Source: Bacteroidota bacterium
GTDB taxonomy: Bacteria; Bacteroidota; Bacteroidia; Bacteroidales; NBLH01
Assembly: GCA_025361565.1 (NCBI GenBank)
Contig: JANYKN010000146.1
Location: forward strand, 52,619-116,618
DNA: 64,000 bases
Reading direction: 5' to 3'
Shown: piece after piece, positions 9,445 to 18,147 of the stretch
Numbering within the stretch: position 1 is the stretch's first letter
How the letters are laid out: every line of letters starts with the position of its first letter
Made by a program: the position numbers and the translations under genes
The notes under the pieces: generated by a model
Databases searched by the model: none
What the model was told of the DNA's origin: nothing
The model's input: only the letters and a program-made list of their open reading frames with translations

Positions 9445-10626
9445 ATGATAAATAAATACAAGAACATTTCTTTTTTTGAAGGTCTGAGTGCTTTACGGTT
9501 TTTTGCCGCTTTTTTTGTTGTTATGCATCATTCAGAAACCATCAGAAGAAAAAATGGGTTTGATAATTTGGAGTGGTTGAGCCTTTTCAGAAACGGTGGA
9601 AGTGCAGTCACTTTCTTTTTTGTACTGAGCGGTTTTTTAATAACTTATTTACTCCTTAAAGAAAATCATAAAAGAGGAACTGTTAGCGTAAAAAAATTCT
9701 ATATCAAAAGAACTTTGCGGATTTGGCCACTTTACTTTTTGCTTGTAATTATTGGAACACTTATTCTTCCTCAGGCCTTTGGTATTCTGCATATTAAATA
9801 TGAAATGCCTTATTCATTTGGGCAGGTTTGGTATTATTTCATTTTTTTCTTGCCGGGTCTGGTCACATTCTTTTTCGGCCATCATTTTTTAGAACCGCTT
9901 TGGTCCATTGGGGTTGAAGAGGTTTTTTATCTGTTATGGGCACCAATATTTAAAATATTCAAAAAAAACATATTGGTTATCCTTTTATCTATCATTATGT
10001 TAAAAATTATACTAATGATAATTGGATATTTTAATCCTGGCTATGCACTTTTTAATTATCTGGTCAATACTTTCCGCATTGAAGCTATGGCAATTGGTGG
10101 TTTAGGTGCATATTTTATATTTAACCGAAAAAAGGAATTGTCGAACCTTTTTATCTACAAAATACCATTGCAAATTTTGATATATCTGGTTTTCATTGTT
10201 TACCTTATTTTTCACATCAATATCCACAATTTAGTTTGGAACACTATATTTAGTACTCCTGTTTTTTCAGGAATATTAATCAATTTTCTGTTCCTGTATT
10301 TAATTATTGGAGTTTCGCTAATCGATAACAATATCATTAAATTGAAAAGTAAAATCCTTACTTATCTGGGCGATATTTCTTATGGGATTTATATGTACCA
10401 TATGTTGACTATTTTTGCAGTTATTCAACTTTTAAAAAAATATTTAATCGACTTAAACCCCTTTGTAAGCGGAATATTGTTTTATATAATAGTTACAATT
10501 GGAGTTATTTTAATTTCCTCAATTTCTAAATTTGCTTTCGAAAATTATTTCTTAAACCTAAAATCCAAATTGGATAAACCTCTTGAAACAAAAAAGGTGT
10601 TAGCTGAAGCTGGGCTAAAAGAATAA
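9445..10626 (+). CDS. acyltransferase 3 family membrane protein (OafA-like)
   Basis: A 393-residue integral membrane protein with about ten hydrophobic segments. The N-terminus carries the family signature: GLSALRFFAAFFVVMHHSE with the catalytic-type histidine pair around residue 28, then a GGSAVTFFFVLSGFL segment and the R-T-L-R-I-W-P-L-Y motif near residue 90. Members transfer acetyl or succinyl groups from the cytosol to sugars of O-antigen, capsule, peptidoglycan or secreted glycans. There is no SGNH domain fused to the C-terminus. No glycosyltransferase genes are nearby, so the acceptor cannot be named. A pentapeptide-repeat gene follows 36 bases downstream and may be cotranscribed. Confidence 0.9.
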   Translation: MINKYKNISFFEGLSALRFFAAFFVVMHHSETIRRKNGFDNLEWLSLFRNGGSAVTFFFVLSGFLITYLLLKENHKRGTVSVKKFYIKRTLRIWPLYFLLVIIGTLILPQAFGILHIKYEMPYSFGQVWYYFIFFLPGLVTFFFGHHFLEPLWSIGVEEVFYLLWAPIFKIFKKNILVILLSIIMLKIILMIIGYFNPGYALFNYLVNTFRIEAMAIGGLGAYFIFNRKKELSNLFIYKIPLQILIYLVFIVYLIFHINIHNLVWNTIFSTPVFSGILINFLFLYLIIGVSLIDNNIIKLKSKILTYLGDISYGIYMYHMLTIFAVIQLLKKYLIDLNPFVSGILFYIIVTIGVILISSISKFAFENYFLNLKSKLDKPLETKKVLAEAGLKE

Positions 10627-10662
10627 TTGAGGCAGTTGAAAAATGATACAAAACTTGACTTA

Positions 10663-11235
10663 ATGAACAATATATTTCAGGAAAATAAAACCTTTTCCAA
10701 AGTTGATTATTCCGAAAATGATTTACCGGGCAAAGAATTTGATAACTGCAAGTTTGTTAACTGTAATTTTTCAAAATGCAATTTGGCCAATATCGATTTT
10801 ATCGATTGTAAATTCGAAGATTGCGATTTTAGTATGGTTAAATTGAACGATTCCGGATTGAAAAATGTTATTTTCAGTGGTTGCAAGTTGATAGGTATTG
10901 ATTTTAACGGGTGTAAGGATTTTCTTCTTTCATTCAGTTTTCAAAAATGCGTTTTGGATTACTCCACTTTTCACAAGAAAAAGATAAGCAAAACAATATT
11001 TAAAGATTGTTCAATAAAAGAAGTTGATTTTTCTTTTACCGATTTAACGGGTTCAAGTTTCCTGGATTGTGATTTGTCACGAAGCATTTTCCAGCAAACT
11101 GTTTTAGAAAAAGTGGATTTCCGAACTGCAAACAATTATTCAATTGATCTTGAAATGAATAGAGTTAAAAATGCAAAGTTTTCCATATCTGGAATTATTG
11201 GACTTTTGACAAAATACCAGATTATTGTTGAGTAG
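10663..11235 (+). CDS. pentapeptide-repeat protein
   Basis: The product is 190 residues from the ATG at 10663; an in-frame TTG at 10627 would add twelve residues directly after the upstream stop and is less likely. Most of the chain follows the A(D/N)LXX five-residue rhythm, with cysteine or phenylalanine at the central position (FDNCKFVNCNFSKCNLANID, then FEDCDFSMVKL and FLDCDLSRSIF), so it should fold as a right-handed quadrilateral beta-helix. Short cytosolic proteins of this shape include Qnr and MfpA, which mimic DNA and bind gyrase, but many have no known role. The Qnr dimerisation tail is not clearly recognisable here, so a quinolone-resistance role is not claimed. Confidence 0.85.
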   Translation: MNNIFQENKTFSKVDYSENDLPGKEFDNCKFVNCNFSKCNLANIDFIDCKFEDCDFSMVKLNDSGLKNVIFSGCKLIGIDFNGCKDFLLSFSFQKCVLDYSTFHKKKISKTIFKDCSIKEVDFSFTDLTGSSFLDCDLSRSIFQQTVLEKVDFRTANNYSIDLEMNRVKNAKFSISGIIGLLTKYQIIVE

Positions 11236-11241
11236 TTAATC

Positions 11242-11319
11242 ATGTACCTCGGGATTTATCCCGAGTCTTCCTCGATTGTTTATTGGCTTCCAAAAAACTA
11301 CATAAATGCCGAGGTACAT
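11242..11319. repeat. nested inverted repeat between convergent genes
   Basis: ATGTACCTCGG (11242-11252) is repeated as its exact reverse complement at 11309-11319. Inside it, CTCGGGAT and ATCCCGAG (11248-11265) form a separate perfect 8-bp hairpin with a two-base loop, so the two structures compete for the same bases. The element sits between the 3' ends of the pentapeptide and aldo/keto reductase genes. It could be a bidirectional terminator or a copy of a dispersed intergenic repeat; there is no T-run directly after it. Confidence 0.6.
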
Positions 11320-11368
11320 TAATAAAAAGGCCATCAACGGATCAACCCAATTAAATTAACCTCAAAAT

Positions 11369-12358
11369 CTACCCTTTCAAAATCTGCTCAATTGCCTGCA
11401 ACTCTGAAGTTGAAATGTTAAGATTTTCCAGCGCTTTCAAATTGTCCTCAAGTTGAGCAATAGAACTGGCACCGATTAAAACGGAAGTAACACGCAAATC
11501 TTTGAGCAGCCATATAATTGCCAATTGGGCCAATGACTGTCCACGTTCTTCCGCAAGTTTGTTTAGCTTTTTGATAATATTCAGTTTGTCATCAGTAATT
11601 TGTTCAGGCTTTAAAAATTTAGCTTTTGAAGCCCTTGAACCCTCAGGAATTCCCTTAATATATCTGTTGGTAAGCAGGCCTTGAGCCAATGGTGAAAAGG
11701 CAATACATCCAACACCGCTATTTCCAAGCACATTAATCAAACTGTCTTCGATCCATCGCTCAAACATGGAATATTTGGGCTGGTGAATCAGGCACGGAGT
11801 GCCCATTTCTTTTAAAAGATTTATAGCTTTTTCGGTCATTTCAGCGGAATAATTTGAAATTCCTACATACAATGCCTTTCCCTGGCGCACTGCATGTGCT
11901 AGTGCTCCCATAGTTTCTTCCAGTGGAGTGTCAGGATCCGGACGGTGTGAATAGAAAATATCGACATATTCTAGTTGCATTCTTTTCAAACTTTGGTCAA
12001 GACTCGATAAAAGATATTTTCTGGAACCCCATTCACCATAAGGTCCGGGCCACATATCATACCCTGCCTTTGTTGAAATGATCATTTCATCCCGATACTG
12101 CGAAAAATCCTTTTTCAATATTACACCAAAATTCTCCTCTGCCGAACCGGGAGGTGGCCCATAATTATTTGCCAAATCAAAATGCGTAATACCAGAGTCA
12201 AACGCTCTCCAAAGTATTTTTCGATAATTTTCAAAAACATCTGCACCTCCAAAGTTATGCCATAGGCCCAATGAAAGCAACGGAAGCTTAATTCCGCTGT
12301 TTCCACATCGTCGGTAATTCATATCTTTATACCTGATTTCTGAAGCTTTGTATTCCAT
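11369..12358 (-). CDS. aldo/keto reductase, L-glyceraldehyde 3-phosphate reductase type (YghZ/Gpr)
   Basis: A 329-residue (alpha/beta)8-barrel NADPH-dependent reductase. The start MEYKASEIRYKDMNYRRCG aligns with the N-terminus of the E. coli YghZ (Gpr) group. The catalytic tetrad of the superfamily is visible: Asp and Tyr in HFDLANNYGP, Lys in IISTKAGYDM and His in FYSHRPDPDTP. The sequence MWPGPYGEWGSRKYL is distinctive of this subgroup. YghZ detoxifies L-glyceraldehyde 3-phosphate and methylglyoxal-type aldehydes in the cytosol; whether this protein has the same substrate is inferred. The gene is monocistronic. A second reductase of the same superfamily but another subgroup lies at 41836-42825. 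Confidence 0.9.
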   Translation of the reverse strand: MEYKASEIRYKDMNYRRCGNSGIKLPLLSLGLWHNFGGADVFENYRKILWRAFDSGITHFDLANNYGPPPGSAEENFGVILKKDFSQYRDEMIISTKAGYDMWPGPYGEWGSRKYLLSSLDQSLKRMQLEYVDIFYSHRPDPDTPLEETMGALAHAVRQGKALYVGISNYSAEMTEKAINLLKEMGTPCLIHQPKYSMFERWIEDSLINVLGNSGVGCIAFSPLAQGLLTNRYIKGIPEGSRASKAKFLKPEQITDDKLNIIKKLNKLAEERGQSLAQLAIIWLLKDLRVTSVLIGASSIAQLEDNLKALENLNISTSELQAIEQILKG

Positions 12359-12581
12359 TTTTTTTAGTTTAATGATATGTATGATAATTCCTTTCTAAAG
12401 ACTTGTTTTTTTGATTATATGTTACTTTTGTTTTGCATAATACGCATATAATCAGCAGTATACTTTCTATATTTGATTTTACCCTTTGTCTGTCTTTACT
12501 TATTCCATTTTTGATCAAACTTTCGGTTTTGTAAAAATACAAAGAATGGCTCATCTTCCAATTTATTCTTTATAAGGATGG

Positions 12582-12610
12582 TTGAAGATTTAGGATAAAT
12601 ATTATTTTTG
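12582..12610 (+). promoter_or_regulatory. promoter of the MFS transporter gene
   Basis: TTG at 12582-12584 and TATTTTTG at 12603-12610 are separated by 18 bases and match the Bacteroidota -33/-7 pattern, with the ATG 20 bases further on at 12630. The sequence AAGAGAAG immediately before the ATG may assist initiation. Confidence 0.55.
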
Positions 12611-12629
12611 CCACCCTAAAAAAGAGAAG

Positions 12630-13799
12630 ATGGATCATTTGAAAGAGAATCCCATGTACCGTTATCTAATGATTTTGGTTATATGTGCAAGTGCCGGTTT
12701 ACAAGGTTGGATGGCTTTATTTACCAATTATGCCAAAGAAGTAGTTGGAGTTAACGGTTTTCAGATTGGCTTGTCACAGGCTGTGCGCGAAATTCCTGGT
12801 TTCCTTTCATTTACAGCAATTTATTTGTTGTTTATTTTCAAAGAACATCGTTTGTCGGCATGGTCAGTAGTTTTACTTGGAATTGGTGTGGCAATCACCG
12901 GATTTTTTACCTCGCTTGGAGGGTTGTTGACCACCACATTTATCATGTCTGTTGGTTTTCATTATTTTGAAACAACAAATAAGTCATTGACTGTTCAATA
13001 TTTCAATACCTCAGAATCACCAGTTGTTTTTGCCCGGCTTAGAGGATATGGAGCATTAGCAAATATATTGGTTGGATCAATTATTTTGGGATTATCATTT
13101 GTGCTCCCTTATATCTATACTTTTCTTATACTTGGCGTTTTTATTGGAATTTCAGGAGTGTATATGCTTTTTATTAATCCTATTGAAAAGGAAATCCCGC
13201 ATCAGACAAAAAAATTGGTACTTAAAAGGAAATACTGGCTATATTATGTTCTTAATTTTTTAAGTGGAGCACGAAGACAAATTTTTACTGTTTTTGCTAT
13301 ATTTTTACTGGTTGATCGTTATCATCTTGGATTAAGCATCGTAGCTGGCATTTATGTTGTGAACTATGCATTTACTTACTTTTTAAACCCTCAAATCTCA
13401 AAAGCAATCAATAAATATGGTGAGCGTGTGGTGCTATCGCTCGAAAGTGCAAGCCTTATTTTGCTTTTTATTGGTTATGCATTTATCGACAATGTTTATA
13501 TCGTTGTGGCTCTATATGTTATGGATAGTATTTTCTTTAATTTTTCAATTGGGCTAAATACATATCTCCAAAAAACTGCTGATCCTCAGGATTTAGGCTC
13601 CTCAACAGCTGTTGGATTTACAATTAACCATATTTCGGCGGTAGTTATTCCCTTATTTGGAGGGGCAATGTGGATGCTTAACTGGCGTTTACCTTTTATA
13701 ATTGGTGCCGGCTTTACTTTGATGTCACTTTATTTTACTCAAATGATAACAACCTCTTTTCATGTAAAGAGGGAGTTTTCATTTGGTACAAAAGTTTAA
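12630..13799 (+). CDS. major facilitator superfamily transporter
   Basis: A 389-residue inner-membrane protein with twelve predicted hydrophobic helices in two halves and a polar central loop near residues 180-200 (NPIEKEIPHQTKKLVLKRKY). The N-terminal half has GFQIGLSQAVREIPGFLSF and VFARLRGYGAL, the latter corresponding to the positively charged loop motif between helices 2-3 or 4-5 of MFS proteins. Its substrate cannot be inferred, as there is no metabolic gene beside it. It stands alone between a promoter at 12582-12610 and a pair of hairpins at 13845-13881. The protein is somewhat short for the family but complete. Confidence 0.88.
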   Translation: MDHLKENPMYRYLMILVICASAGLQGWMALFTNYAKEVVGVNGFQIGLSQAVREIPGFLSFTAIYLLFIFKEHRLSAWSVVLLGIGVAITGFFTSLGGLLTTTFIMSVGFHYFETTNKSLTVQYFNTSESPVVFARLRGYGALANILVGSIILGLSFVLPYIYTFLILGVFIGISGVYMLFINPIEKEIPHQTKKLVLKRKYWLYYVLNFLSGARRQIFTVFAIFLLVDRYHLGLSIVAGIYVVNYAFTYFLNPQISKAINKYGERVVLSLESASLILLFIGYAFIDNVYIVVALYVMDSIFFNFSIGLNTYLQKTADPQDLGSSTAVGFTINHISAVVIPLFGGAMWMLNWRLPFIIGAGFTLMSLYFTQMITTSFHVKREFSFGTKV

Positions 13800-13844
13800 T
13801 ATTTAAACTATATCTGATTTATAAGTAAATAATAAGGAACTCAA

Positions 13845-13881
13845 ATGGTTTTTGAACCATGCCCTGAAACAAAATCAGGGC
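13845..13881. terminator. tandem hairpins between convergent genes
   Basis: ATGGTT/AACCAT (13845-13850 with 13855-13860) and GCCCTGA/TCAGGGC (13861-13867 with 13875-13881) are two adjacent perfect stem-loops. They lie between the stop of the MFS gene and the stop of the SPFH gene, so they probably end transcription from one or both sides. Neither is followed by a long T-run, which lowers confidence. Confidence 0.5.
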
Positions 13882-13884
13882 AAT

Positions 13885-15501
13885 TTACTCTGTAATTTCA
13901 GGCTTTTTTTTAAAACTTATCCCCAAAGATTCACCAAGTGTTGAAATTTTAGAAATGAAATTTGCCAATGAACTCAACATTTGGTCTTCACCACCAGTCT
14001 GGATAATTTTCAGTTCATCTGCTTTGGGCATTTCGGCTGCAATTTTAGGTAGTTCCTGAATTAATTCGCTAAATAATACCTGGTTGTTTTTAAGATTTTG
14101 TATTTCGAGCCTGTATTTCTCAATTTCAGCAGATTGCTTCTCAAATTTAGATTCTAACTGACGATTCTCTTCTTCAATTTTGATATAAAGATTGTGATCA
14201 GAAATTTGTTTTTCGATTTGTGCGTCATGTAAAATTTTTTCTTGTTCAATTCTTTGATTCTCTTTTTGTTTTAAAAGTTCAGCTTCTTTTTCCTGAATCA
14301 ATAATTCCTGCTCAATTTGTTTGGTTTTAAAATCGAGATTAGTTACTGCCAATTGGGTTTCAATGTTGATATTTTCAATTTCCCGTTTTAATTTTATTTC
14401 GTTTTCTTTGGCAAGCAGCCTATCTATGGAATCTTTTTCGAGCATTTTTGTTTGTTCTTCGAGCTCCGTATTTTTTTGTTTGCTTTGTTGTTCAAGTGCA
14501 AACCTTATTCCTTCTTCCTTTATTGCAATTTCGTTGATTTCTGTTAGTTTTTTTTGCCTGAGGAGCTCAATTTCCATATCCGTTTTTGACTGTCCGGTTT
14601 CAATAAGCAGTTTGCTTTCAAATTCTTTTTGTCGCAATTCGTTGAGTGTTTCCAAATAACTGATCTGCGATTTCTTTTTTTGTTCATTTCTGAATGGGCT
14701 TTGCAAATCGGTCCATAGACTTTCCGAGCTAACTATTGCTTCACGAATTTGCACGGTTGTTATTTTAATGCCCAAACCTTCGTCGGTATTTTCAGTACTT
14801 GCATGCAGCCCTTCAGCAACAGCTTTCAACCGATTGGTAAGTTCATTGATGATTGGTGCTTTGTCAGTCAGCACTTCTTCAACACTCATGGTCGCAATTT
14901 TATCTTTGATAGCAGCTTCGGCTTGTTCACGTAATTGGGCATTTACAATGCCAAGTGGGTCGCGTGTTTCGGAGAAATCAAGTTTTTTATAAGCTTTGGC
15001 AAAATCAGCAATTTGCCATTGTAAATAGGCTAAAATATTTAATCCCTGTTTCTCCTTTGAAATACAGTTTGCCACAACACCAATGGTTTGCATGGCCGCC
15101 GGAACAACCATAAATGCATCCTTATTGGGATTATAATTAAACGAAACTCCCAATCCAAGCGTTATTGGTAATTTTCTGCCAATCCTTGTATGAATCACGT
15201 AAACACTGGGTGGAACAATTACTCGTTTCCAAATACCAAAGCCTGTAATCCTTACTTTTATCGGTTCTTTTTCCAATTGAAGCTCTTCGGATGTCTTGAT
15301 ATCGACAAAATTAATATTCCTCGATTTTTTCTTTGGCGATGGTGCTTGCGCTGCCATGCCTCCTTTTGACAAGGATTGCGGTGCTATATTTAAATCCATC
15401 GGATTGTTCTGGAAATCATCAATTGCAAGCTCCTTTTCTTCCAATTCAGGCATGGATTGTTGTTCCATAAAAATATTTGCTGCTGATTTACGTTTTTCCA
15501 T
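13885..15501 (-). CDS. cytosolic SPFH/band-7 domain protein with a long coiled coil
   Basis: A 538-residue protein without a signal peptide or membrane helix. Residues 1-75 are low-complexity and disordered. A band-7/SPFH domain follows (about 80-270, e.g. VRITGFGIWKRVIVPPSVY and IVNAQLREQAEAAIKDKIATM). A highly charged E/K/Q/L coiled coil (about 275-475) comes next, then a short C-terminal domain rich in hydrophobics (SLANFISKISTLGESLGISF). SPFH proteins usually form ring-shaped scaffolds on membranes (flotillin, HflK/C, stomatin); this one lacks the N-terminal membrane hairpin and must assemble in the cytosol or bind membranes peripherally. A candidate promoter (TATTTTTG, minus strand) is at 15537-15544. 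No NfeD-like partner lies next to it. Confidence 0.82.
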   Translation of the reverse strand: MEKRKSAANIFMEQQSMPELEEKELAIDDFQNNPMDLNIAPQSLSKGGMAAQAPSPKKKSRNINFVDIKTSEELQLEKEPIKVRITGFGIWKRVIVPPSVYVIHTRIGRKLPITLGLGVSFNYNPNKDAFMVVPAAMQTIGVVANCISKEKQGLNILAYLQWQIADFAKAYKKLDFSETRDPLGIVNAQLREQAEAAIKDKIATMSVEEVLTDKAPIINELTNRLKAVAEGLHASTENTDEGLGIKITTVQIREAIVSSESLWTDLQSPFRNEQKKKSQISYLETLNELRQKEFESKLLIETGQSKTDMEIELLRQKKLTEINEIAIKEEGIRFALEQQSKQKNTELEEQTKMLEKDSIDRLLAKENEIKLKREIENINIETQLAVTNLDFKTKQIEQELLIQEKEAELLKQKENQRIEQEKILHDAQIEKQISDHNLYIKIEEENRQLESKFEKQSAEIEKYRLEIQNLKNNQVLFSELIQELPKIAAEMPKADELKIIQTGGEDQMLSSLANFISKISTLGESLGISFKKKPEITE

Positions 15502-15536
15502 TTTATTTATTATTAGTGATTTTTATTGGACAATAA

Positions 15537-15544
15537 CAAAAATA
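15537..15544 (-). promoter_or_regulatory. candidate -7 element for the SPFH gene
   Basis: TATTTTTG on the minus strand matches TAnnTTTG, 36 bases before the ATG. The -33 region is not a clear TTTG, so the call is tentative. Confidence 0.4.
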
Positions 15545-15659
15545 CGATTTTATTGATGAAATTCAGAAGAACTTGGAGCAACTTTTCTACATTATCACGA
15601 AAATATATGGGACTTTTCAGAACCCAAATTATCAAAATCTAAAATTAATTGATTATCTG

Positions 15660-15691
15660 TTTGTTGGTTAATATAATTAATACTACTTTTG
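15660..15691 (+). promoter_or_regulatory. strong promoter of rpsP-rimM
   Basis: TTTG at 15660-15663 and TACTTTTG at 15684-15691 are separated by exactly 20 bases, a full match to the Bacteroidota -33/-7 consensus. The ATG of rpsP is 30 bases downstream. This is the best promoter in the window, in keeping with a ribosomal-protein gene. Confidence 0.75.
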
Positions 15692-15720
15692 CACGAAATT
15701 TTAACTAAATATTATTTATT

Positions 15721-16287
15721 ATGCCTGTAAAAATCAGATTAACACGACACGGTCGTAAATCACAACCATTTTATCACATTGTGATAGCTGATAGCAGGGC
15801 GCCACGAGATGGCAAGTATATCGAGAGGATCGGATCTTACAATCCGAATACCAATCCGGCTACTATCGATTTAAATTTTGATAGTGCGCTAACATGGTTG
15901 CAAAACGGTGCACAACCAACCGAAACAGCCAGGGCTATCTTGTCGTACAGAGGCGTTATGCTAAAGAATCATCTTTTAAAGGGAGTAAAAAAAGGAGCCT
16001 TGACTCAGGAACAAGCTGAAGCAAAATTTGCTGCATGGGTTAACGTTAAAGACGGAAAAATCCAGGCTAAAATTGATGGCTTACTCAATAAAAAAGATAG
16101 TGAGAAGAAATCAAGATTAAATGCTGAAACTAAAATTAACGAAGAAAGAGCTGCTGCATTAGCTAAGAAAAAATCTGAACTTGCAGCTCAACTGGCTAAA
16201 GCAGATTCTAAACATGTGGAAACTGAAGAAGTAATTGATTCAGTTGAACCTACAAACGAATCGGAAGAAAACACTAACCAGGAGTAA
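15721..16287 (+). CDS. rpsP: 30S ribosomal protein S16
   Basis: The first 80 residues are unmistakable S16: [20 protein letters not shown], then [19 protein letters not shown] and [22 protein letters not shown]16 binds 16S rRNA early in assembly of the small subunit. The protein is 188 residues long, about twice the E. coli S16. The additional 100 residues form a Lys/Glu/Ala-rich, probably helical tail, which is common in Bacteroidota S16. The gene is followed after 13 bases by rimM, the usual neighbour; the trmD and rplS genes that complete this operon in many bacteria are absent here. Confidence 0.98.
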   Translation: MPVKIRLTRHGRKSQPFYHIVIADSRAPRDGKYIERIGSYNPNTNPATIDLNFDSALTWLQNGAQPTETARAILSYRGVMLKNHLLKGVKKGALTQEQAEAKFAAWVNVKDGKIQAKIDGLLNKKDSEKKSRLNAETKINEERAAALAKKKSELAAQLAKADSKHVETEEVIDSVEPTNESEENTNQE

Positions 16288-16300
16288 TAAATAGCTCCAA

Positions 16301-16852
16301 ATGAAACAATTAAGTTTTAAACAAATTGGTTCATTTGTTAAAACGCATGGAGTTCATGGTCAGTTGGCCTTGAACCTTGCCGAAAACATAAGTTTCGATT
16401 CAATAGAAGAAGGACTAAATGATGAGGAAGCGGTATTTGTCGAATTGGACAGCATACCGGTTCCTTTTTTTATTTCCGAAAATGGAATTCGTAACTTGAA
16501 CCAAAGAAATATTCTTATTAAATTAGACGATATTGATGACAAAAAAGCGAATCGGTTGATTGGTTGCAATGTATTTATTGAGATTGGCCAATTACCCAAT
16601 TACAAAGAAGATGAGTTTGAGAACATCGAAGATTGTATTGGATTTTCGGTTTATAATTCTGATTTGCAATATATTGGAAAATTTGTCGAATTCATAAAAA
16701 TGAAAGGAAACCCGCTACTTCGATTGGATGTTAAGGGAAAAGAATTGCTAATTCCACTTGCCTCAGATTTTATCCAGCAGGTTGATTTTGAAAAATCTGA
16801 AATTCATATGCAACTTCCTGATGGTTATATTGATGCACTTTTACAGGATTGA
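16301..16852 (+). CDS. rimM: ribosome maturation factor RimM
   Basis: A 183-residue protein, the family's normal length. The N-terminal RimM domain has the opening pattern FKQIGSFVKTHGVHGQLAL, and the C-terminal PRC-barrel has IGFSVYNSDLQYIGKFVEF, NPLLRLDVKGKELLIP and a final IHMQLPDGYIDALL. RimM binds S19 in the 30S head and helps process and fold 16S rRNA. Its gene follows rpsP by 13 bases and is surely cotranscribed from the promoter at 15660-15691. Conserved catalytic residues are not expected. Nothing in the sequence is unusual. Confidence 0.95.
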   Translation: MKQLSFKQIGSFVKTHGVHGQLALNLAENISFDSIEEGLNDEEAVFVELDSIPVPFFISENGIRNLNQRNILIKLDDIDDKKANRLIGCNVFIEIGQLPNYKEDEFENIEDCIGFSVYNSDLQYIGKFVEFIKMKGNPLLRLDVKGKELLIPLASDFIQQVDFEKSEIHMQLPDGYIDALLQD

Positions 16853-16887
16853 GTTCGAAAAAGGTTTTACAGGTTCGAAAAAAATAA

Positions 16888-16895
16888 TAATTTTG
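16888..16895 (+). promoter_or_regulatory. candidate -7 element for the ferredoxin-NADP reductase gene
   Basis: TAATTTTG matches the -7 consensus; the -33 position holds only TTTT. A start near 16902 would make the ATG at 16909 practically leaderless, which supports translation from the ATG at 16993 instead. Confidence 0.45.
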
Positions 16896-16992
16896 CTGCA
16901 ACTAAATAATGGTGCAATTTCGATATAGCGAAATCCAAAGCATAAATATCAAGTGTATTTTCTTAGAAATCATACATAAATTACTCAAAAAA

Positions 16993-17793
16993 ATGGACGA
17001 ATTAAATTGTTTTGTAACACAGATTATGTCAGTGTCTCCAATTATGAAAATAATCAGGATTAAACCAGATGGTTGGACACTGCCGGAATATAAACCAGGC
17101 CAGTTTATTGCAATTGGCCTTTATGCCTCAGCTGCCCGTTGTGCAGAAGCAACTCAGGAACATACGCAACTAGAGCCGGAAAAGTTGATAAAACGGGCTT
17201 ATTCAATAGCATCGTCATCTTCGCACGATTTTATTGAACTTTATATTACACTTGTTCATTCTGGTTCGCTTACACCAAGGGTGTTCAATCTTAAAATTGG
17301 TGATAAAATCTGGTTGGGCAAAAAGGCAACCGGCATGTTTACCATTGACGAAATTGATCCGGATCAAAACGTAATTCTTATTGCAACAGGAACTGGAGTA
17401 GCTCCTTATATGAGCATGCTCAGATCAAACGCATTGGCCAGAAAAGGCAAAATTATGGTAATACATGGAGCAGCCAATAGCTGGGATTTAGGATATTCAT
17501 CTGAGTTGACATTACTGGATTCTATGTTTCCCAATTTTTCATACCACCCAACTATAACTGAGCCAGGAAGAGAACCTGTTGGCTGGAACGGTGATATCCG
17601 TTTTATTGAAGAAATTTGGAAAGATACCATCATTGAGGAAAAATTTGGATTTAGGCCAACCGCTGAAAATACGCATGTGTTTTTATGTGGCAATCCTTTA
17701 ATGACTAATGGGATGACCGATTTATTAGTCAAAGAAAACTTTAAGCTTCATAAAAAGAAGGAACCTGGGCAAATCCACGTCGAAGAATTTTAA
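16993..17793 (+). CDS. ferredoxin-NADP reductase-like flavoprotein
   Basis: From the ATG at 16993 the product is 266 residues and begins MDELNCFVTQIMSVSP, the normal N-terminus of this family; an upstream in-frame ATG at 16909 adds 28 atypical residues. The FAD-binding domain has the RxYS-type motif KRAYSIASSSSHDF, and the NAD(P) domain has the nucleotide-binding loop ATGTGVAPYMSML, with CGNPLM near the C-terminus. These enzymes pass electrons between NADPH and ferredoxin or flavodoxin in the cytosol. The substrate preference for NADP is inferred from family position only. An unusual insertion (about residues 48-70, YASAARCAEATQEHTQ) lies between the FAD-binding strands. A strong terminator follows directly. 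Confidence 0.88.
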   Translation: MDELNCFVTQIMSVSPIMKIIRIKPDGWTLPEYKPGQFIAIGLYASAARCAEATQEHTQLEPEKLIKRAYSIASSSSHDFIELYITLVHSGSLTPRVFNLKIGDKIWLGKKATGMFTIDEIDPDQNVILIATGTGVAPYMSMLRSNALARKGKIMVIHGAANSWDLGYSSELTLLDSMFPNFSYHPTITEPGREPVGWNGDIRFIEEIWKDTIIEEKFGFRPTAENTHVFLCGNPLMTNGMTDLLVKENFKLHKKKEPGQIHVEEF

Positions 17794-17799
17794 TTGTTT

Positions 17800-17829
17800 A
17801 AAAAAGAGCTCATTGGGCTCTTTTTTTTT
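17800..17829 (+). terminator. rho-independent terminator after the reductase gene
   Basis: AAAAAAGAGC (17800-17809) pairs with GCTCTTTTTT (17817-17826) around a seven-base loop, followed by more T to 17829. It begins seven bases after the stop codon. Confidence 0.9.
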
Positions 17830-18135
17830 GCTCATTAAATTTATATTAAAAATTGAAGTTTTAAATTTTTACATAAAAGTTTCACATAAAGTATAATTCC
17901 AAAATTAGTTGTATTATTTACGATTTGTTCTTCATTAGCAATACATTAACTCTCCAGTTTTGTAATTAATTCATCAATCAGAATCCAGCCATAAAATATA
18001 CAAGGAAAATTTATTTATTTAATTTGTAGGGAATTCCATTACTTTCTACTCTTAAGTATAGATGATTTGGAGTAGTTTAAATTACTGACTTGATTTCTTT
18101 CTCTATATTATTTATCTTTACTATAATCAATATAA
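17830..18135. other. intergenic region before the MG2/plug gene
   Basis: About 300 very AT-rich bases with no supportable gene, RNA or repeat. The promoter of the gene starting at 18148 must lie here; a weak TATCTTTA-like sequence near 18110 is the best -7 candidate. Confidence 0.4.
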
Positions 18136-18147
18136 ATGGGGGTTTTT

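Noticed and set aside
10663..11235. Pentapeptide protein as a quinolone-resistance Qnr determinant
   Set aside because: Only the repeat rhythm is shared; Qnr-specific loops and the C-terminal dimer helix could not be recognised.
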